A stretch of DNA of 64,000 nucleotides from Pictodentalium vernedei (GCA_031216915.1 CM062296.1:455204287-455268286), one strand, 5' to 3'. Shown: positions 31,701 to 45,500, counted from the first letter of the stretch. Made by a program: numbers and translations. Notes: generated from the sequence alone by a model not told the origin.

Positions 31701-32585
31701 GTGGTTCTGAAGAAGATTTTTAAAGAAAATTCCCCATATTGCCCTAAGTTAAAAAATTTGGGCTCCTGCATTGAGTCCAAATATGAACCAATGGGCTTCA
31801 TTTTAACAAACTTGCATCTGACCCCTCTATAGATGATGTATACCAAATATCAAAGGATTCTGAACATTGGCTTTGGAGAAAAGATTTTCTAAAATGTTTG
31901 CAAATATGCTGCAAATATGCTGAGTCAGCATTATTTTGATGCCCTCTGCAGAACAAACAAAACAGATGGCATTTTTATTTTACCATTCAATTCTACTAGT
32001 CCTAAGGATGCTTCATACCATATAACAGTTCTCTGTTACAAGTGGTTTGGGAAACATGGGCGTTTGAAAATATTTCTATTTTTAGCTTCTGGGGTTCCCA
32101 TGGGGATGCAGCTTTTTTGCATGAGTCAAGTACTTATGACCCAATAATACCACCTACTGAATTTCATTCAAATCGGACCATCGGTTCAGAAAATAGAAAT
32201 TTGGGGTGGTACCAAAAATCTAACCCCTCCCACTACAAAGCCAAATACTGCTTCACGAACTGCGTTTGAACAAACTTGATTCTACACCTCAAAAGGAAGC
32301 TCCATAACAAATGTCAAGTCACTGTACCCACTAGTTCATGAGATTTTACAAATATTTTGGGAGCATTTTCCCCCACCCCCCTTCCTATGGGGCTGGGCAT
32401 GTTGAGTTAAACAAAAATGCACTACCCCTTTGGGACCATCACTCACACAAACTTTCACTTGAACTGGCCCAGTGGTTTTGGGCGAGAAGACCAAAACATG
32501 GTGTTGATGGACAACAGACAGATGGACAATGGACGGAGAGTAATTGGAAAAGCCCAGCTTGAATTTTTCGAGGTGAGCTAAAAAA
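27620..32585. repeat. Long block of diverged 'CAAGAGGCCCC...GGTGAGCT' repeat units
   Basis: The block opens with AAGAGGCCCCAGGGGGCCTG and TCACCTGACATGG and closes near 32,575 with GAGGTGAGCTAAAA. In between are many diverged units (GATTCTGACTGGTGG, CTCCCACAGGGAGCCCAAAT, AACAAACTTGAATCTCACC). Interleaved longer modules carry GACCCAATAAGCCC and ATAGAAATTTTGGG. GACGGACGG-type tracts near 28,945 and 32,530 mark internal unit ends, so at least two or three element copies are joined. The block contains the assembly gap. It has no coding. The opening and closing motifs resemble widespread repeats of mollusc-like genomes (recollection). Confidence 0.75.
28702..28894. other. GT microsatellite, G tract and 100-N assembly gap
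   Basis: (GT)n is followed by a G run of about 28 bases, about 45 bases of ordinary sequence, and then exactly 100 N at 28795-28894. This is the conventional size for a gap of unknown length. ORFs crossing it are meaningless. Confidence 0.98.
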
Positions 32586-33260
32586 AAATTAAATGGTTCA
32601 TGTCCGACATTTTACCCATGTTATTAAAACTGATATATTTGTCTCTGGAGTGCAACAAGGCTTATGCTATTGCATTGCGAAGCCTTCTTGCAGTCAAGGG
32701 ACGGAATACACTACCACCACCCATGCTATTCTGTAGATTATGAGGCCTAAAATAAACCAAGAATATGAACTTTTGATGGCAAAGAAATAATTACAAAAAT
32801 AAATGAAAAACCACCCGCCCGCCTGCATGCAATTTTGCAAAAAATGGCCCGTGAAACAGATCTACTTTGTGGGGCCTTATGCATGAAGATTATTACAGTG
32901 AAGACATTGTCTTCCACAAAAGAATACCACACAATCCAGTGTTGCCTGATTTCAAGGCCTCCCCAGTTGAAGGGCAATTTTAACAAACATATAGGCCCAA
33001 ATAAGATTCATACACAGTGTAAAAATTCCACAAAATTAATAAACATTCATTAAGTTTAATAGGAATTAGGAGTATTGTAATTAAAAGTCAATTGTGTGGT
33101 TGTTCATAAACTTATATTACTTTGTTATCAGGTGCTAAAAAATATTAATATTTGTAAACACACCCACCCATTTAGATTAGTCCCTGCTCATAGCAGTGGC
33201 GCAGACATACAGTACAGTTGCCGTGGACTGGTCATAATCCAAGCATGGGCGGTGATGTCC
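32586..33260. other. Unassigned DNA before the satellite
   Basis: There is no gene. It contains the second copy of the 50-bp motif also at 25.97 kb (about 33206-33255), directly abutting the satellite array. Confidence 0.45.
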
Positions 33261-35344
33261 ACACAGCACCCAAACGGTATACCACAGAGAAAGGGGCCTC
33301 CATTTATTTGACGCAAAATTGATCGGAACATATTTTTGAAAGTTATAAGGGTATTCAAAATTCGACGTCTTAACCAATTTTGGGCTGGTTAAAGAGAGAT
33401 ACCCATTAAAATCTTAAAATACCCCGTTTTCTGTGGATTTCTCTAAAAACGTCTTGTAGGTTTTCAAGAAAAAATCGGCATTGTGATAAAAATGGACTGT
33501 TTTTGGACACCAACAGCACCCCACCACAAAGAAAAGTGCCTCCTTTTATTGAGCGCACAATTTATACGGAAACATTTTTGTAAGTAGTAAGGGTATTCAA
33601 AAGTCGAAGTCTTAACCCCATTTTGGGCAGGCTAAAGAGAGATATCCCTTAAAAGCTTTAAATTCTCATTTTATGTGAATTTCCCTAATAGTAACTTGTA
33701 GGGTTTCAAGAAAAATTTACTATTCGTAGGTCTTTATGTGACATTACAAGTTGCAGGGACAAAATACTCCTGTGAGCGTTTATTAACCATCTACAAGCTG
33801 CCAAGCATCGTAATCTTGTTGACATGGGCTGATTTCGGACACGCACAGCACCCAACGTATACACGAGAGATAAACATAATCTCCTTTGTTGGAAGTGGAA
33901 TTCACAGAGAACCATTTTTGTAAGTAATAAGGGTATTCAAAAACCCCTGTTGGGGAGGTTAACAGGGATACCCATCGAAAGCTTAAAAAATCGTTTTCCC
34001 TGGATTTCTTTACAAACATCTTGTAGGGTTTTCAAGATAAAATGGCCGTTGATAGGTCTTGGTATCACATTACCAGTTGCATGGATAAATTATTCTGGTA
34101 GGTATTTTTAACCCTCCATGGGCTGCTAAATGTCAAACAATTTGAAGAAATAGTCTGTTTTTGGACACTAAGAACATCAAATGGAAATGCCACAGAGAAA
34201 CGTAACTTCTTTTACCGGACGAAAAACTGATAGGGAAACATTTTTGTAAGTAGTAAGGGTGTTAAAAACTCGAGGTCTTAACCCATTGTCGACTAGTTAA
34301 TGAGATATACCCCTCAAAAGCTTAAAATTCCCGTTTTCTGTGGATTTCTCCAAAAAAGCTAGCAAGTTTTCAAGAAAAATTGACCATTTGCAGGTCTTTG
34401 AGTGACATTACAAATTGCATGGACAAAATATTCCGGTAAGCATTTATTAACCCTCCAGAGCCTGCAAAGTATAGACATTTTGAGAAAATGGGGTGTTTTT
34501 GGGCACCCATAACACCCAATGTGTACCTGCGTGATAAACATAACCTTCCTCATTGGAAGTGAAATTCACTGAGGATCATTTTTGTAAGTAATGAAGGTAT
34601 TCACAAAACCACGCATTAATCCGTTCAGGGCTGGTTACAGAGCGATACCCCTCAAAAGGTTAAAAATTCATATTTTCCGAGGATTTCTCTAAAAGTCTCT
34701 CGTAGTTTTTCAAGACAAATATTGGCCATTTTCAGATCTTAGTGTGACATTACAAGTTGCATGAACAAGATATTCCAGTAAGCATTTGTTAACCCTATGC
34801 AGGTTCTCAAACATCACAATTTTGATAAAATGGTCTGTGTTTGCATGCCCAAAGCGCCCAAAGTTAAGAGGAGAGATGAACATAAGTAGAACTAGAATTC
34901 ATTGAGAATTATTTTTGTAAGTAATAAGGGTATTCAAAGACAACCCTTAACCCGTTTTGACTGGATAAACAATGATACTATCAAAAATGTAAAATTCATG
35001 TTCTCCCTGGATTTCGCTGAAAACATCTTATAGATTTTTAAGAAAAAATGGCCATTCGCAGTTCTTGGTGACACATTAGAAGTTGATTGGAAAAATATTC
35101 CTGTTAGCACTTGTTAACCCCCTACAAGCTGCCAGACAGATATATTTTGGATATATTTGAGATAAAATGGACTATTTTCAAATAGACACATCACTCAGTG
35201 GGTATGTGTCAAACAAACATAACTCCTTTTGTCGGTCATTAACTTGTCGGACGACGCTATTGATATTAACCCTCTCCACCGTTAATGATGGTTTTTACCT
35301 AAACAATTTTTTTATCAAACTGAGTCATTTGAGACTACTATACT

Positions 35345-36900
35345 CATCTTGCATGAACTCAAAAGTAAGTGTATATGTATTTATTATCAAGAATAACCGC
35401 CCATAAGTTCCACTCTCATTGTGTCCCGTTTCATCGTTCAATTCCACGGTGTCCCACGCCAGCGGTCGATTTATCCCAACAAAATTACCAAGCTTACCAC
35501 CTCCTCCCTGCCTCTTTCTCCAACCAAACGCACATTGAAAGATACGCCTCACCTCGTATTCCACACTGCCCTGCATGATATTATTTATTATTTATTTATT
35601 GGTGTTTAAGGGCATATACTAATGCACAATGGCTAATCATGACCGTGACAGTCCTACGGGTGGAGGTAGCCGCAGTACCTGTAGAGAACCACCGAGCAAG
35701 GACGAGCAGCTGCCAGCTTTCCAACATCTTAACTCCGAACTGCAGCACAGACAGGGTTAGATTGATTGAAGACATGCGTACCATAGACGTTCAGTACGCC
35801 TTGGTACATGGCGGCATCGTGCCCCCATATGGACAATCGGAGTTAAGTGCCTTGCCCAAGGACACAACACGGGAGTCCGAATTGTTCATTCAGACGGTCA
35901 CCCATCCAATAACTAACCAGGCTCAACGTTGCTAAACTTCGGTGATCTGACGAGAACCGGCTACCACAACGCCACCGCGCCAGGCATTGTATGACAAGAA
36001 AGCAGTAAATAACGTTAGCTACAATGGGATCAGTTACTTATAATATCAAATAGTGTTGACACTATAGAATTTCCTCGACAGTGGGTCCAGGTATATACTA
36101 GTCTGTAAATCAGCTATACACTGCCCCTCCTCCGCCCCGGGGTGGTGACGTGGCAGTATATAGCCATCTTACTGACGCTATGTTGTGCGTAAGGAACTTT
36201 ACAATAAAAGGTGGGGATCCCCAACATGGGAAGGGGGGCAGGTATATTTACCACTCTGTAAGGCGGTTATCAAATGCAGTGGTGCATGGCGCTAACATTT
36301 CCCCGGCAGTGGGGCTAGATATATACTAGTTTGTAAGACAGCTATACTCCCCCTTCTTATATTTTATTTACACATATGTACAAGCAACACTTCCTATTCA
36401 CGTATGTAATTATTGTTGTCTATAACTTCATGTTTGTTGTTGTATGTATGGATATCTTCATTGTAATAAATAAAACTAATCCTACTGGGAAAAACCACTT
36501 GGAGAGAAATGTAGTTCTACTATTAATAGACAGGTGATAGGTGAGCTCTACAAGGTGTGAAAAAATGACATAATCATGCATAACAGCTGTGGTCTAATAG
36601 GAGATAATTGATACAGGAACTATACATGACATGCTTAAGAATTTACACATTTTCTGTGGACATCTTCAAGTGGTTCTTACAGATTTTCAAGAACAAATAA
36701 ACCCTGGAGAAGAATTATTCTCGCAAGCCTTCATTAACTCTCCACAAACCGTCAAATATCGAAATTTGAGATAATTTTTAGATACAGTAGGCTATATGCA
36801 TTAGACGCTGATTCTCAGACGCTGATAATGATATTAACCCTCTCCACAAACAATGATGATTTAACCAAAACGTTCTTTTATCACACTGGGTCATTTGAGA
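35345..36900. repeat. 1.4-1.5-kb segment also present at 56.15-57.55 kb (copy 1)
   Basis: CATGAACTCAAAAGTAAGTG at about 35352 opens a stretch that aligns with 56153-57545. It includes GAATAACCGCCCATAAGTTC, a SINE at the same place, TAGCTACAATGGGATCA, GACACTATAG, GGCAGTATATAGCCATCTTA and CAAGAACAAATAAAC. It lies inside the satellite and is bounded by GATATTAACCCTCTCCAC on both sides. The internal motif TATATACTAGTCTGTAA is itself repeated and partly inverted. No coding was found. Confidence 0.8.
35581..35985 (-). mobile_element. SINE with 5S-rRNA-like head (SINE3 type), full length
   Basis: On the minus strand the 5' region contains GATCACCGAAGTTTAGCAAC, then GAGCCTGGTTAGT and TTGGATGGGTGACCG (plus coordinates about 35895-35960). 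This closely follows the internal promoter half of eukaryotic 5S rRNA. The body starting TGTGTCCTTGGGCAAGG and the 3' end CATGATTAGCCATTGTGCAT are shared with the tRNA-headed SINE at 26.6 kb. A (TAAA)n-type tail lies on the left at about 35575-35600. The flanking duplication is degraded; GCATGATA is visible on the left. Confidence 0.88.
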
Positions 36901-39900
36901 CTATTATACCCACTTTTCTGAAGACATTAATAAAAATACTTTAATGATACAATTAAAAACAATTCTTTGACACTCCAGGGTCATAAAAAATCATGGAATC
37001 TTGTCGGGAAAAGCCATGATTCTCCAGAATCATAAAGTCTAGTTAGGCTTTTCCCTCTGGAAAAGACTATTGTTTTTCTACGGATTATTATTTTTGTTTT
37101 TTTTTTTGTTTTTTTTTTGGGGGGGGGGGGGGGGTAATTTTTTTTTTCCACACATTTTGTCCGTACGATTCATTTTCCATTTTCGAACCGATTTTCACAA
37201 AATTTTGCACACTCATAGAGAGGCACAAAATCTAAAAATGTACCGAGGCGGAATTTTCAATTTAACCCTTATTTAGTCAGAATTGGGAAAAGACTGACAA
37301 ATTTGGGGTTTATCGACACTTTCTCGAAACACGTCTTGTAGATGTTTTTCAAACAGTCATCATTGCTAGAACTGCCTGGGACACGACCATTGATACACAT
37401 GACATATTAGGCGATGCATATGGTAACCCTCCACAGGCTGCCAAACATCAACATTTTGATAAAATGGGCTGTTTTCGGGCACCCACAGCACCCAAACGAT
37501 ACACGAAAGATAAACATAACTTCCTTTATTGGAAGTGGAATTTACCGAGGATCATTTTTGTAAGTAATAAGGGTGTTCAAAAAACCAAATGTTAACCCGT
37601 TTTGGGCTGGTTAAACAGCAATACCCCCAAAAAGCTCAAAACTTCATGTGTTCCGTGGTTTTCTTTAAACGAGTCTTGTAGATTTTCAAGAAAAATTGGT
37701 CACTCTCAGGTCTTGTTGTGACATTACAAGCTGCATGGATAAAATAACCCGGTCAGCATTAGTTAACCCCCCCCCCCCCCCCCCGAACTGCTAAACGTAA
37801 AATTGTGATAAAATGGGCTGTTTTTAGACACCAACAGCCCCCAAACGGTATACCACAGAGAAAGGGGCCTTCATTTATCGGACGCAAAATTGATCGGAAA
37901 ATATTTTTGAAAGTGGTAAGGGTATTCAAAATTCGACGTCTCAACCCATTTTGGGCTGGTTAAAGAAAGATACCCATTAAAATCTTAAAATATCCGTTTT
38001 CTGTGGATTTCTCTAAAAACATCTTGTAGGTTTTCAAGAAAAATCGGCTGTTTGCAGGTCTAGGTGTGACATTACAAGTTCCATGAACATAATATTCTGG
38101 TTAGCATTAGTTAACCCTCCCCGGCCTGCTGAAGATCAAAATTGTGATAAAATTGACTGTTTTTGGACACCAACAGCACCCAAAGGGTACACCACAAAGA
38201 AAAGTGCCTCCTTTTATCGAGCGCACAAGTTATACGGAAACATTTTTTGTAAGTAGTAAGGGTATTCAAAAGTCGACGTCTTAACCCATTATGGGAAGGC
38301 TAAAGAGAGATATCCATTGAAAGCTTTAAATTCCCATTTCTGTGAATTTCCCTAACGCTACTTATAGGGTTTCAAGACAAATTGACTATTCGTAGGTCTT
38401 TATGTAACATTACAAGTTGCATGGACAAAATACTCTGGTGAGCTTTTATTAACCATATACAAAATGCCAAGCATCGTAATTTTGTTAACATGGGGCTATT
38501 TTTCGGACACGGACAGCACCCAATGTATACATGAGAGATAAACATAATCTCCTTTGTTGGAAGTGGAATTCACAGAGGACCATTTTTGTAAGTAATAAGG
38601 GTATTCAAAAAACCAAGCGTTAACCCCTGTTGGGGAGGTTAACAGGGATACCCATCGAAAGCTTAAAAAACGTTTTCCCTGGATTTCTTTACAAACATTT
38701 TGTGTGGTTTCAAGAGAAAATGGCCGTTGATAGGTCTTGGTGTCACGTGACCAGTTGCATGGATAAATTATTCTGGTAGGCATTTGTTAACCCTCCATGG
38801 ACTGCTAAATGTAAAAAGTTTTGAAGAAATAGTCTGTTTTTGGACACCAACAACATCAAATGGAAATGCCACAGAGAAACGTAACTTCATTTACCGGACG
38901 CAAAACTGATAGGGAAACATTGATATTCATATTAACCCATTCTACCGTTAATGATGGGTTTTACCTAAACATTTGTTTTTATCAAACCCAAACCGAGTCA
39001 TTTGAGACTACTATACTCACCTTTCTCATAACATCAATGAAGGAACTTCAGTGAGACGGTTAAAAACAATTCATCAGACACTGTGGGGTCACGAAAAATC
39101 ATGGAATCTAATCGGGAAAAGCCATGATTCTCCAGAATCATAAAGTCTAGTTTTTTGGGTTTTTTTTTTGTTTTTCTCCACACATATTGTCCGTACGATT
39201 CAGAGCCATTTTCGAACCGATTTTCACTAAATTTTGCAAACTCATAGAGGGGCACAAAATCTAAAAATGTACCGAAGCGGAATTTTCGATTTAACCCTTG
39301 ATTCGTCAGAATTGGCAAAAAACTGCCAAAATTGGGGTTTATCGGCACTTTCTCGAAACACGTCTTGTAGATTTTTTTTAAACATTCATCATTATTAGAC
39401 CTGTCTGTAGCACGACCTTTGATACACACGACATATCAGGCGATGCATATGGTAACCCTCCAAGGGCTGCCAAACATCGAAATTTTGATGAAATGGGCCG
39501 GTTTCAGGCCTCCACAGCACTCAAACGATACTCGAGAGATAAACATAGCTTCCTTTATTGAAAGTGGAATTCACCGAGAATCATTTTTGTAAGTAATAAA
39601 GGTGTTCAAAAAACCAAGCGCTAACCCGTTTTTGGCTGCTTAAACAGCAATACCCCCATAAAGCTAAAAAATTCATGTTTTCCGTGGATTTCTCTAAACG
39701 AGTCTTGTAGATTGTCAAGAAAAAATTGTCACTCCCAGGCCTTGATGTGACAATAGAAGTTGAAGGGACAAAATACTGCGGTGAGCATTTGTTAACCCTC
39801 CACGGGCTGCTAAAAGTCAAAATTATGAAAAAAATGTGCTGTTTTTGGACGCCAACAGCACCCAACGAGTACACCACAAAGAAACGTGCCTTCTTTTATC

Positions 39901-41299
39901 GAGCGCATAATCTAAACGGAAACATTTTTGTAAGTAGCAAGGGTATTCAAAAGTCGAAGTCTTAACCCATTTTGGGCAGGCTAAAGAGAGAGACCCCTTA
40001 AAATCTTAAAATTCCCATTTTCTGTGGATTTCTCTAAAAACATCCTGTAAGTTTTCAAGAAAAACTGGCTACTCGCATATCTTTGTGTGACATTACAAGC
40101 TGCATGGACAAAATATTCCGGTGAGCGTTTATTTACCCTCTACAGGCTGCCAAGCATCATAATTTTGTTGGAATGGTCTATTTTCGGACACGCACAGCAC
40201 CCAGCGTGTACCTGAGAAATAGACATAATCTCCTTTGTTGGAAGTGGAATTCACCGAGGACCATGTTTGTAAGTATAAGGGTATTCAAAAAACCAAGCGT
40301 TAACCACTTTTGTGGTTGTTAATAGTGATACCCATCAAAAGCTTAAAAATTTATGTTTTCCCTGGATTTCTTTACAAACACCTGGAAGGGTTTTCAAGAG
40401 AAAATGGTCATTGATAGGTCTTTGTGTCACATTACCAGTTAATTGGATAAATTATTCCGGTAAGCATTTGTTAACCCTCCATGGGCTGCTAAATGTCAAA
40501 ATTTTGAAAAATAGTCTGTTTTTGGACACCAACAACATCAAATGGGAATGCAAAAGAGAAACATAACTTCTTTTACCGGACGCAAAACTGAGAGGAAAAC
40601 ATTTTTGTAAGTAGTAAGCGTATTCAAAAATCGAGGTCTTAACCCATTTTTGACTAGTTAAGGAGATATTCCCCTTAAAAGCTTAAAATTCCAGTTTTCT
40701 GTTCATTTCTCAAAAAAAAATTCAAGAAAAATTGACCATTCGCAGGTCTTGGAGTGACATTACAAGTTGCATGGACAAAATATTTCAGTAAGCATTTGTT
40801 AACCCACTAGATGCTGCCAAGCATAAACATTTGGAGAAAATGGGCTGTTCTTGGGCAACCATTACACCAAATGTGTACCTGCGAGATAAACATAACCTCC
40901 TTCACTGGAAGTGGAATTCACCGACGATCACTTTTGTAAGTAATGAAGGTATTCACAAAACCAAGCATTAACCCGTTTAGGGCTGGTTACAGAGCGATAC
41001 CCCTAAAAAGGTTAAAAATTCATGTTATCTGAGGATCTCTAAAAACATCTCGTAGATTTTCAAGAAAAATTGACTACTCGCAGGTCTTTCTGTGACATTA
41101 CAAGCTGCATGGACAAAATATTTCGGTGAGCGTTTATTAACCCTATACAGGCTGCCAAGCATCGCAATTTTGTTGAAATGGGATGTTTTTGGACACACAG
41201 CACCCAACGTGTACCTGAGAAATAAACATAATCTCCTTTGTTGGAATTGGAATTCACTGGGGACCATTTTTGTAAGTAATAAGGGTATTAAAAAAACCA

Positions 41300-41305
41300 A
41301 GCGTT
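41300..41305. repeat. Left 6-bp target-site duplication AGCGTT
   Basis: It directly precedes the AG terminus of the palindromic element. Undisturbed satellite monomers read CCAAGCGTTAACC at this place (38617, 40303). Confidence 0.93.
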
Positions 41306-42428
41306 AGTAGTATAGCATGTACCCGATCGTGCCTGATTACCCGGACTTTTGGGGTGCAGCTAGTGTTAAATTCCCATAGGAACCGGACTTTTGGGGGTGC
41401 AACTTTGGGGGTGCAAAAGTTCGGCTCCTTGCAGCTAGATCCGGTAAATAGTGTACGTACTGCATATATAGTTTGCTATGGCAAGTATAGTGATATATGT
41501 ATGCATGGGGCTATAGGTATATATTATGGGTAAGTGGTGGAAAATTAATGGTGAAGATGGGTTTTCTTGAAAATTTTTCCCGCGAAACGGTTGACGTTGC
41601 CATTGACGTCGTAACGTCATGATGCGCACGCGATGTCATAGAGATGTTGACCGCTGTTATTGTCCAGTATACAATCTGACATAACGTTTTTCGGGTCAGG
41701 GGGTGTCGGGCTTCTCGTTTGGGGAGAGGGGGTGATATGGTAGTAGTGGTATATATCCATGTAGGTCCCCTGTTAGCCTTTGGTAGGCCAACTACTAATC
41801 GAACTTCATATTATCCTATGTCTGCTATAGCTAAGTCAAGCAATAGGGTGGGTGGGGGGGTAGTGTGGTATTGCGAGATTGTCATTGGTGATTTAGCTTG
41901 GCAGTACAGGATGAATGGTCTGTTGGGTTATCACCCCCTTAGTATTATTAACCTATCGAATCATTTATAGTATCTAATGGCTGGTATTGGTAGTATGGAA
42001 TTCCAGACCAGGCGGTATTATACTAGGTTGTTTAGAACAGTAGTAAAGGATTAACGGCCTGTTGGTCTATTATCCACTAAGTTCTAACCTATTAGCTCGT
42101 TTCGGGACGGGGGTGGATGGAGGTGGTATTGGTAGTACGAAATACGGACTACTGATGAAATGAGGTTAGCCTTTGTGGTGTTGTGGCAATTAAGGCCAGA
42201 TTCGGGGGGGGGGGGGGGGGGGGTTCGGAGACCGAAAAAGAGCTGATTTGTGGACTATTGGGGGCGCTGATGTTGCACTTGTGTAGTTTGGCTCCTGAAT
42301 CCCATAAAAGCCTTTAGGCTTCTTACTTCCAAGCTCCTACACAACCTATTTATGGCTCCTATATGGATCCTATTTCTGTAAGCGTCCTATACAAAAGATA
42401 ACAGATGGCTTTTCAACATTCAATACAT

Positions 42429-42434
42429 TTTATT
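42429..42434 (-). promoter_or_regulatory. Polyadenylation signal of left PolB gene
   Basis: AATAAA on the minus strand lies about 166 bases after the PolB stop at 42600. In the right arm the corresponding position has decayed (AAGAATGAAA). Confidence 0.5.
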
Positions 42435-42599
42435 CTATACAACATAATAATATTACAATATACATTCATTTGACAAAACACGATTTAATTGCATTTTTCA
42501 AATATACACGACTAATGAATGACGTGTAACACAGAAAAATGAATTTTTCACATCAAGATTGCCGTGACAAAACAGCTGATGGTCAGAGTACATTAAAGT

Positions 42600-45500
42600 C
42601 TATATATCCAGTGGTTTGGTCGAGGTTCCATCTTCTTGAACTTTTCTTTTCGGGTAAAAATATGGCAGTTCATCTTTGATCTGACTATAAGTGTACATGT
42701 GATTATTGTTCACCACAAATCCACGGTTAACTCCTGTTCCACTCTGTTGCGTATTCAACACATGCATATATTTGTTCTTCATTAGGTCGTTTTGGCGTTT
42801 ATTTATTTCTTTAGAACTGAACTTGCTACTCGGACCGAAACAGTAGTAGGTTTTGCTACAGAGACCCACAATTCCATCTCCGCTCCTTTCAACCTTGAAA
42901 AGGCCAGGTGTTCTTTTATCGAATGCTTCCCGGTCGCTGCAACATGACCCCTTCGGTGACCATATATCTCCTCTAATCTACGTTTGAACAAAGTCTTCTC
43001 TGTGCTCATCGCATGATACTCTCTATAAAACTGTTCTTTCTTTTCCGGTTTTATTACTTCTTCCAGAGATGATTTGGAGAATGAGATGTATCCAGAATCT
43101 GTATCCATGAGGCAGTACCGAAAATCACGTCTATCCACGAAGGTATCAATAAAATCATAGTAAAACTGCAACATCTTCATCTTTGCGTATTGGTACACGA
43201 AGAATCCGATATGAAGTGGTAAGTTCAGCTTGATGCGGTTCTTATTCATTTCCAACTCGTTTTCTGTTTCGCTCAAAGGGTTCATTTGTCGGAAGTGCAC
43301 GTTGTTTATTAAGCGAGAAGCTTCGTCTTCATTACAGTAAATAATATTTCTGTGTTTTTCTTTGTTGGTTACTGTCTTTCCGTGCCCGCTATTCCCAAGG
43401 AGTTTCATTATGTCAGCAACTATTGCCTTATCTGGATTCCGATCACCGTCTCTTCTAGCCTGTGATACCTCTTCTCCAAATTTCTTGAAGCACGCTTTTG
43501 GTTCGTATTGTATGACTTGGTAAATTTGTGTCACCTCGAGGCCGTGATCAAGGTACCATTTCAGGAGTGGCGTTGCAAGCAATATCCTATTCGCATGGTA
43601 ACTCCCGATCAAACTTCTTCTCGGCTGGCGCATGACGTGTTTTTTCTCTGCAAACATTCTCATGTGATCTCCAATGTCGTCTGTACTAATGGTGGTATTT
43701 TTAAAGATGGGTGTCATTTCTTCAAAGTGATGTCTGAGGTGGTCTGGAACATGAATGTCACACTCAACTAATCCGAACAGATTGCCCGAAATCACATGCT
43801 GCGTTACTTCACTCTCGTTCATTGTCCATGTTAAAGTGTTGCTCCCAAGTTCTCTAGGTAACATTTTACTGCAGGATCCTTTCTCATTTTCAACCACTGA
43901 CATTATCAAATTTCAACAAGTTGGCATCATTGATCAGCAATGTATTTGGCGTTCTTGATAGTCGCTTTGTGAAGATCTTCCATTTGTTTTTCTCGAACAC
44001 TGTTGAAAAGAATTGCTTCTCCATTCCTTTTGGTGTTTAGTCGACAATTGTGGCCATGATAGAAGCAGCCGTGAAATTGGTCCACCGTCTGCGTTTCTTT
44101 GCACCAGCCGTCTACGGGCAGATGTCACCTTCCAATCTTTTTCTCTTCTCCATTGAACTGATGCCGAATTTCAAGACTGTCTCTTCTGGAGATATAGTTT
44201 AACCACTGCTGCGCCATTCTGCCATATTTGTGAGAATACTCCGGTCTTCTTATATACATCCCTGTTGGCATCTCTTGCATTAAACACCACAAGTAAAGAG
44301 CGTTGGCGTCATAACCAACTACACTCCCACACCACACGTTTTACAGTGTAGCTTCCTCTCCATACTGATAAGATCTAATTTTTGTTAGTCCTTTTTCTTG
44401 ATGACGGTCAAAAATTATCGAAGGACCTCCCACGATGTTGTCTTTTACCAGGTGATGTAAATCATTGTTCTTCTCGTTGAAAATCGTAAAATGGGTTTCA
44501 TTGTCGATCGTGTTGAACAAATACTTCAATGTCAGTCCGGGTACACTCATTCCATCTTTCATCATATCAATCCCGCGCTTTTTGTAGAAGGCAAAGTGTT
44601 TCTCTAGTGCTTCTAGGAATGGTTGGACATCACGATTGTTGTACCAGATGAGAAAATCGCGAAAGGTGTTCATCTTGTGGTCTTTCCATACTTTCTGACA
44701 GTAGATGTATTCTTCTTTAGATATATTTCCCCTTTGAGCGAACTGTAGAATGTATCGTAGTCCGGCAAGTGGTCTTGTTCCAGTTTCTTCAAATCATCAA
44801 TCCACTCGTATGGCAGGTAACCTTTCGTCACTGAACATCCAAATGCTCTGAGAAATTTATCATACGAAAAACCAGGTGCCAGATAATTCACAATGTCGAG
44901 GAATTTGAACTGTTGTGTTTTAAGGCACAAGAAATTGTTGTTTCTCTTCACAGTGAATCCAATATCCTGTTTCGTTTTCAAGAAAGTAAGTAGCTCGCAC
45001 TTCACAACATTGAAATCATACTTTCCCGAGTTGAATGCAACAACCGGCATTTCTTTCAGATAAGCAACAAACTGGTGATGTAGCTCCTCCAAGGGATGTG
45101 ACCTGGCACGTCCTTCTTCATTTAAGAATGGGTCGCTCTCAATTGCTTTTGTGATCTTCGTATTGAGTACATCAATGTAAGGTTGATATTCTGACTTTAA
45201 CAGCGTATAGGCCCCGTTTGAAATCTCTTCCAAGTAATTCATCATACGGCTCACCAGTTCTTGAGCATTTCCTTCTGTAATAAAGCAGACCGGTTCTACA
45301 AATCCTGGTACATTGCTGCTTACACTTACGCTCAATGGAACATGTCGGGCTTCCCAGATCAGTTTTTCACTTTTTGTGGGTAGATGGGTTGCATCGAAAT
45401 AGCATTCGAAGTCAAAGGTTGCTCGGTACGGGTAATATCTATTTTCACTTGGAACTGAGATGCCTTCATCTTCTAAGAGTTCAAAAACTGTTTTTGGAAC

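Larger units (their letters stand above)
33261..41305. repeat. Satellite array, about 335-bp unit with higher-order structure
   Basis: The monomer runs from CACAGCACCCAA-type sequence through TTTTTGTAAGTAATAAGGGT, ATTCAAAA, TTAACCCGTTTTGGGCTGG, CTGTGGATTTCTCTAAAA, CATTACAAGTTGCATGGA and TTAACCCTCCA. Anchors lie near 33571, 33911, 34241, 34580, 34911, 37551, 37900, 38244, 38585, 39585, 39921, 40262, 40602, 40930 and 41263, mostly 330-340 bp apart. Sub-types differ at the 45-base segment before TTTTTGTAAG. They recur in order: GAAAGGGGCCTCC, then GAAAAGTGCCTCC, then TAATCTCCTTTGTTGG, then GTAACTTCTTTTACCGG, then GTGTACCTGCGTG. The array is interrupted at 35.3-36.9 kb and resumes after the palindromic element at 54,072. 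No gene is present. Confidence 0.88.

Noticed and set aside
35890-35965. 5S rRNA gene
   Set aside because: Only part of a 5S-like sequence is present and it is joined to a SINE body and tail; it is a SINE head.
41719-41970. 83-codon ORF in the left arm terminus
   Set aside because: It is not kept open in the inverted copy of the right arm, so it is probably chance.
42803-42960. C-terminal frame disruption in both PolB copies as an inherited, shared frameshift
   Set aside because: Comparing the arms shows different causes: a deletion near 43,015 on the left and a one-base loss near 52,330 on the right. The same wrong frame is then read by coincidence.
43934-44128. 64-codon minus-strand ORF as a separate gene
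   Set aside because: It is a wrong-frame reading of the PolB segment after the TGA at 44,125; the correct frame shows the conserved H-G-x-N-C region.
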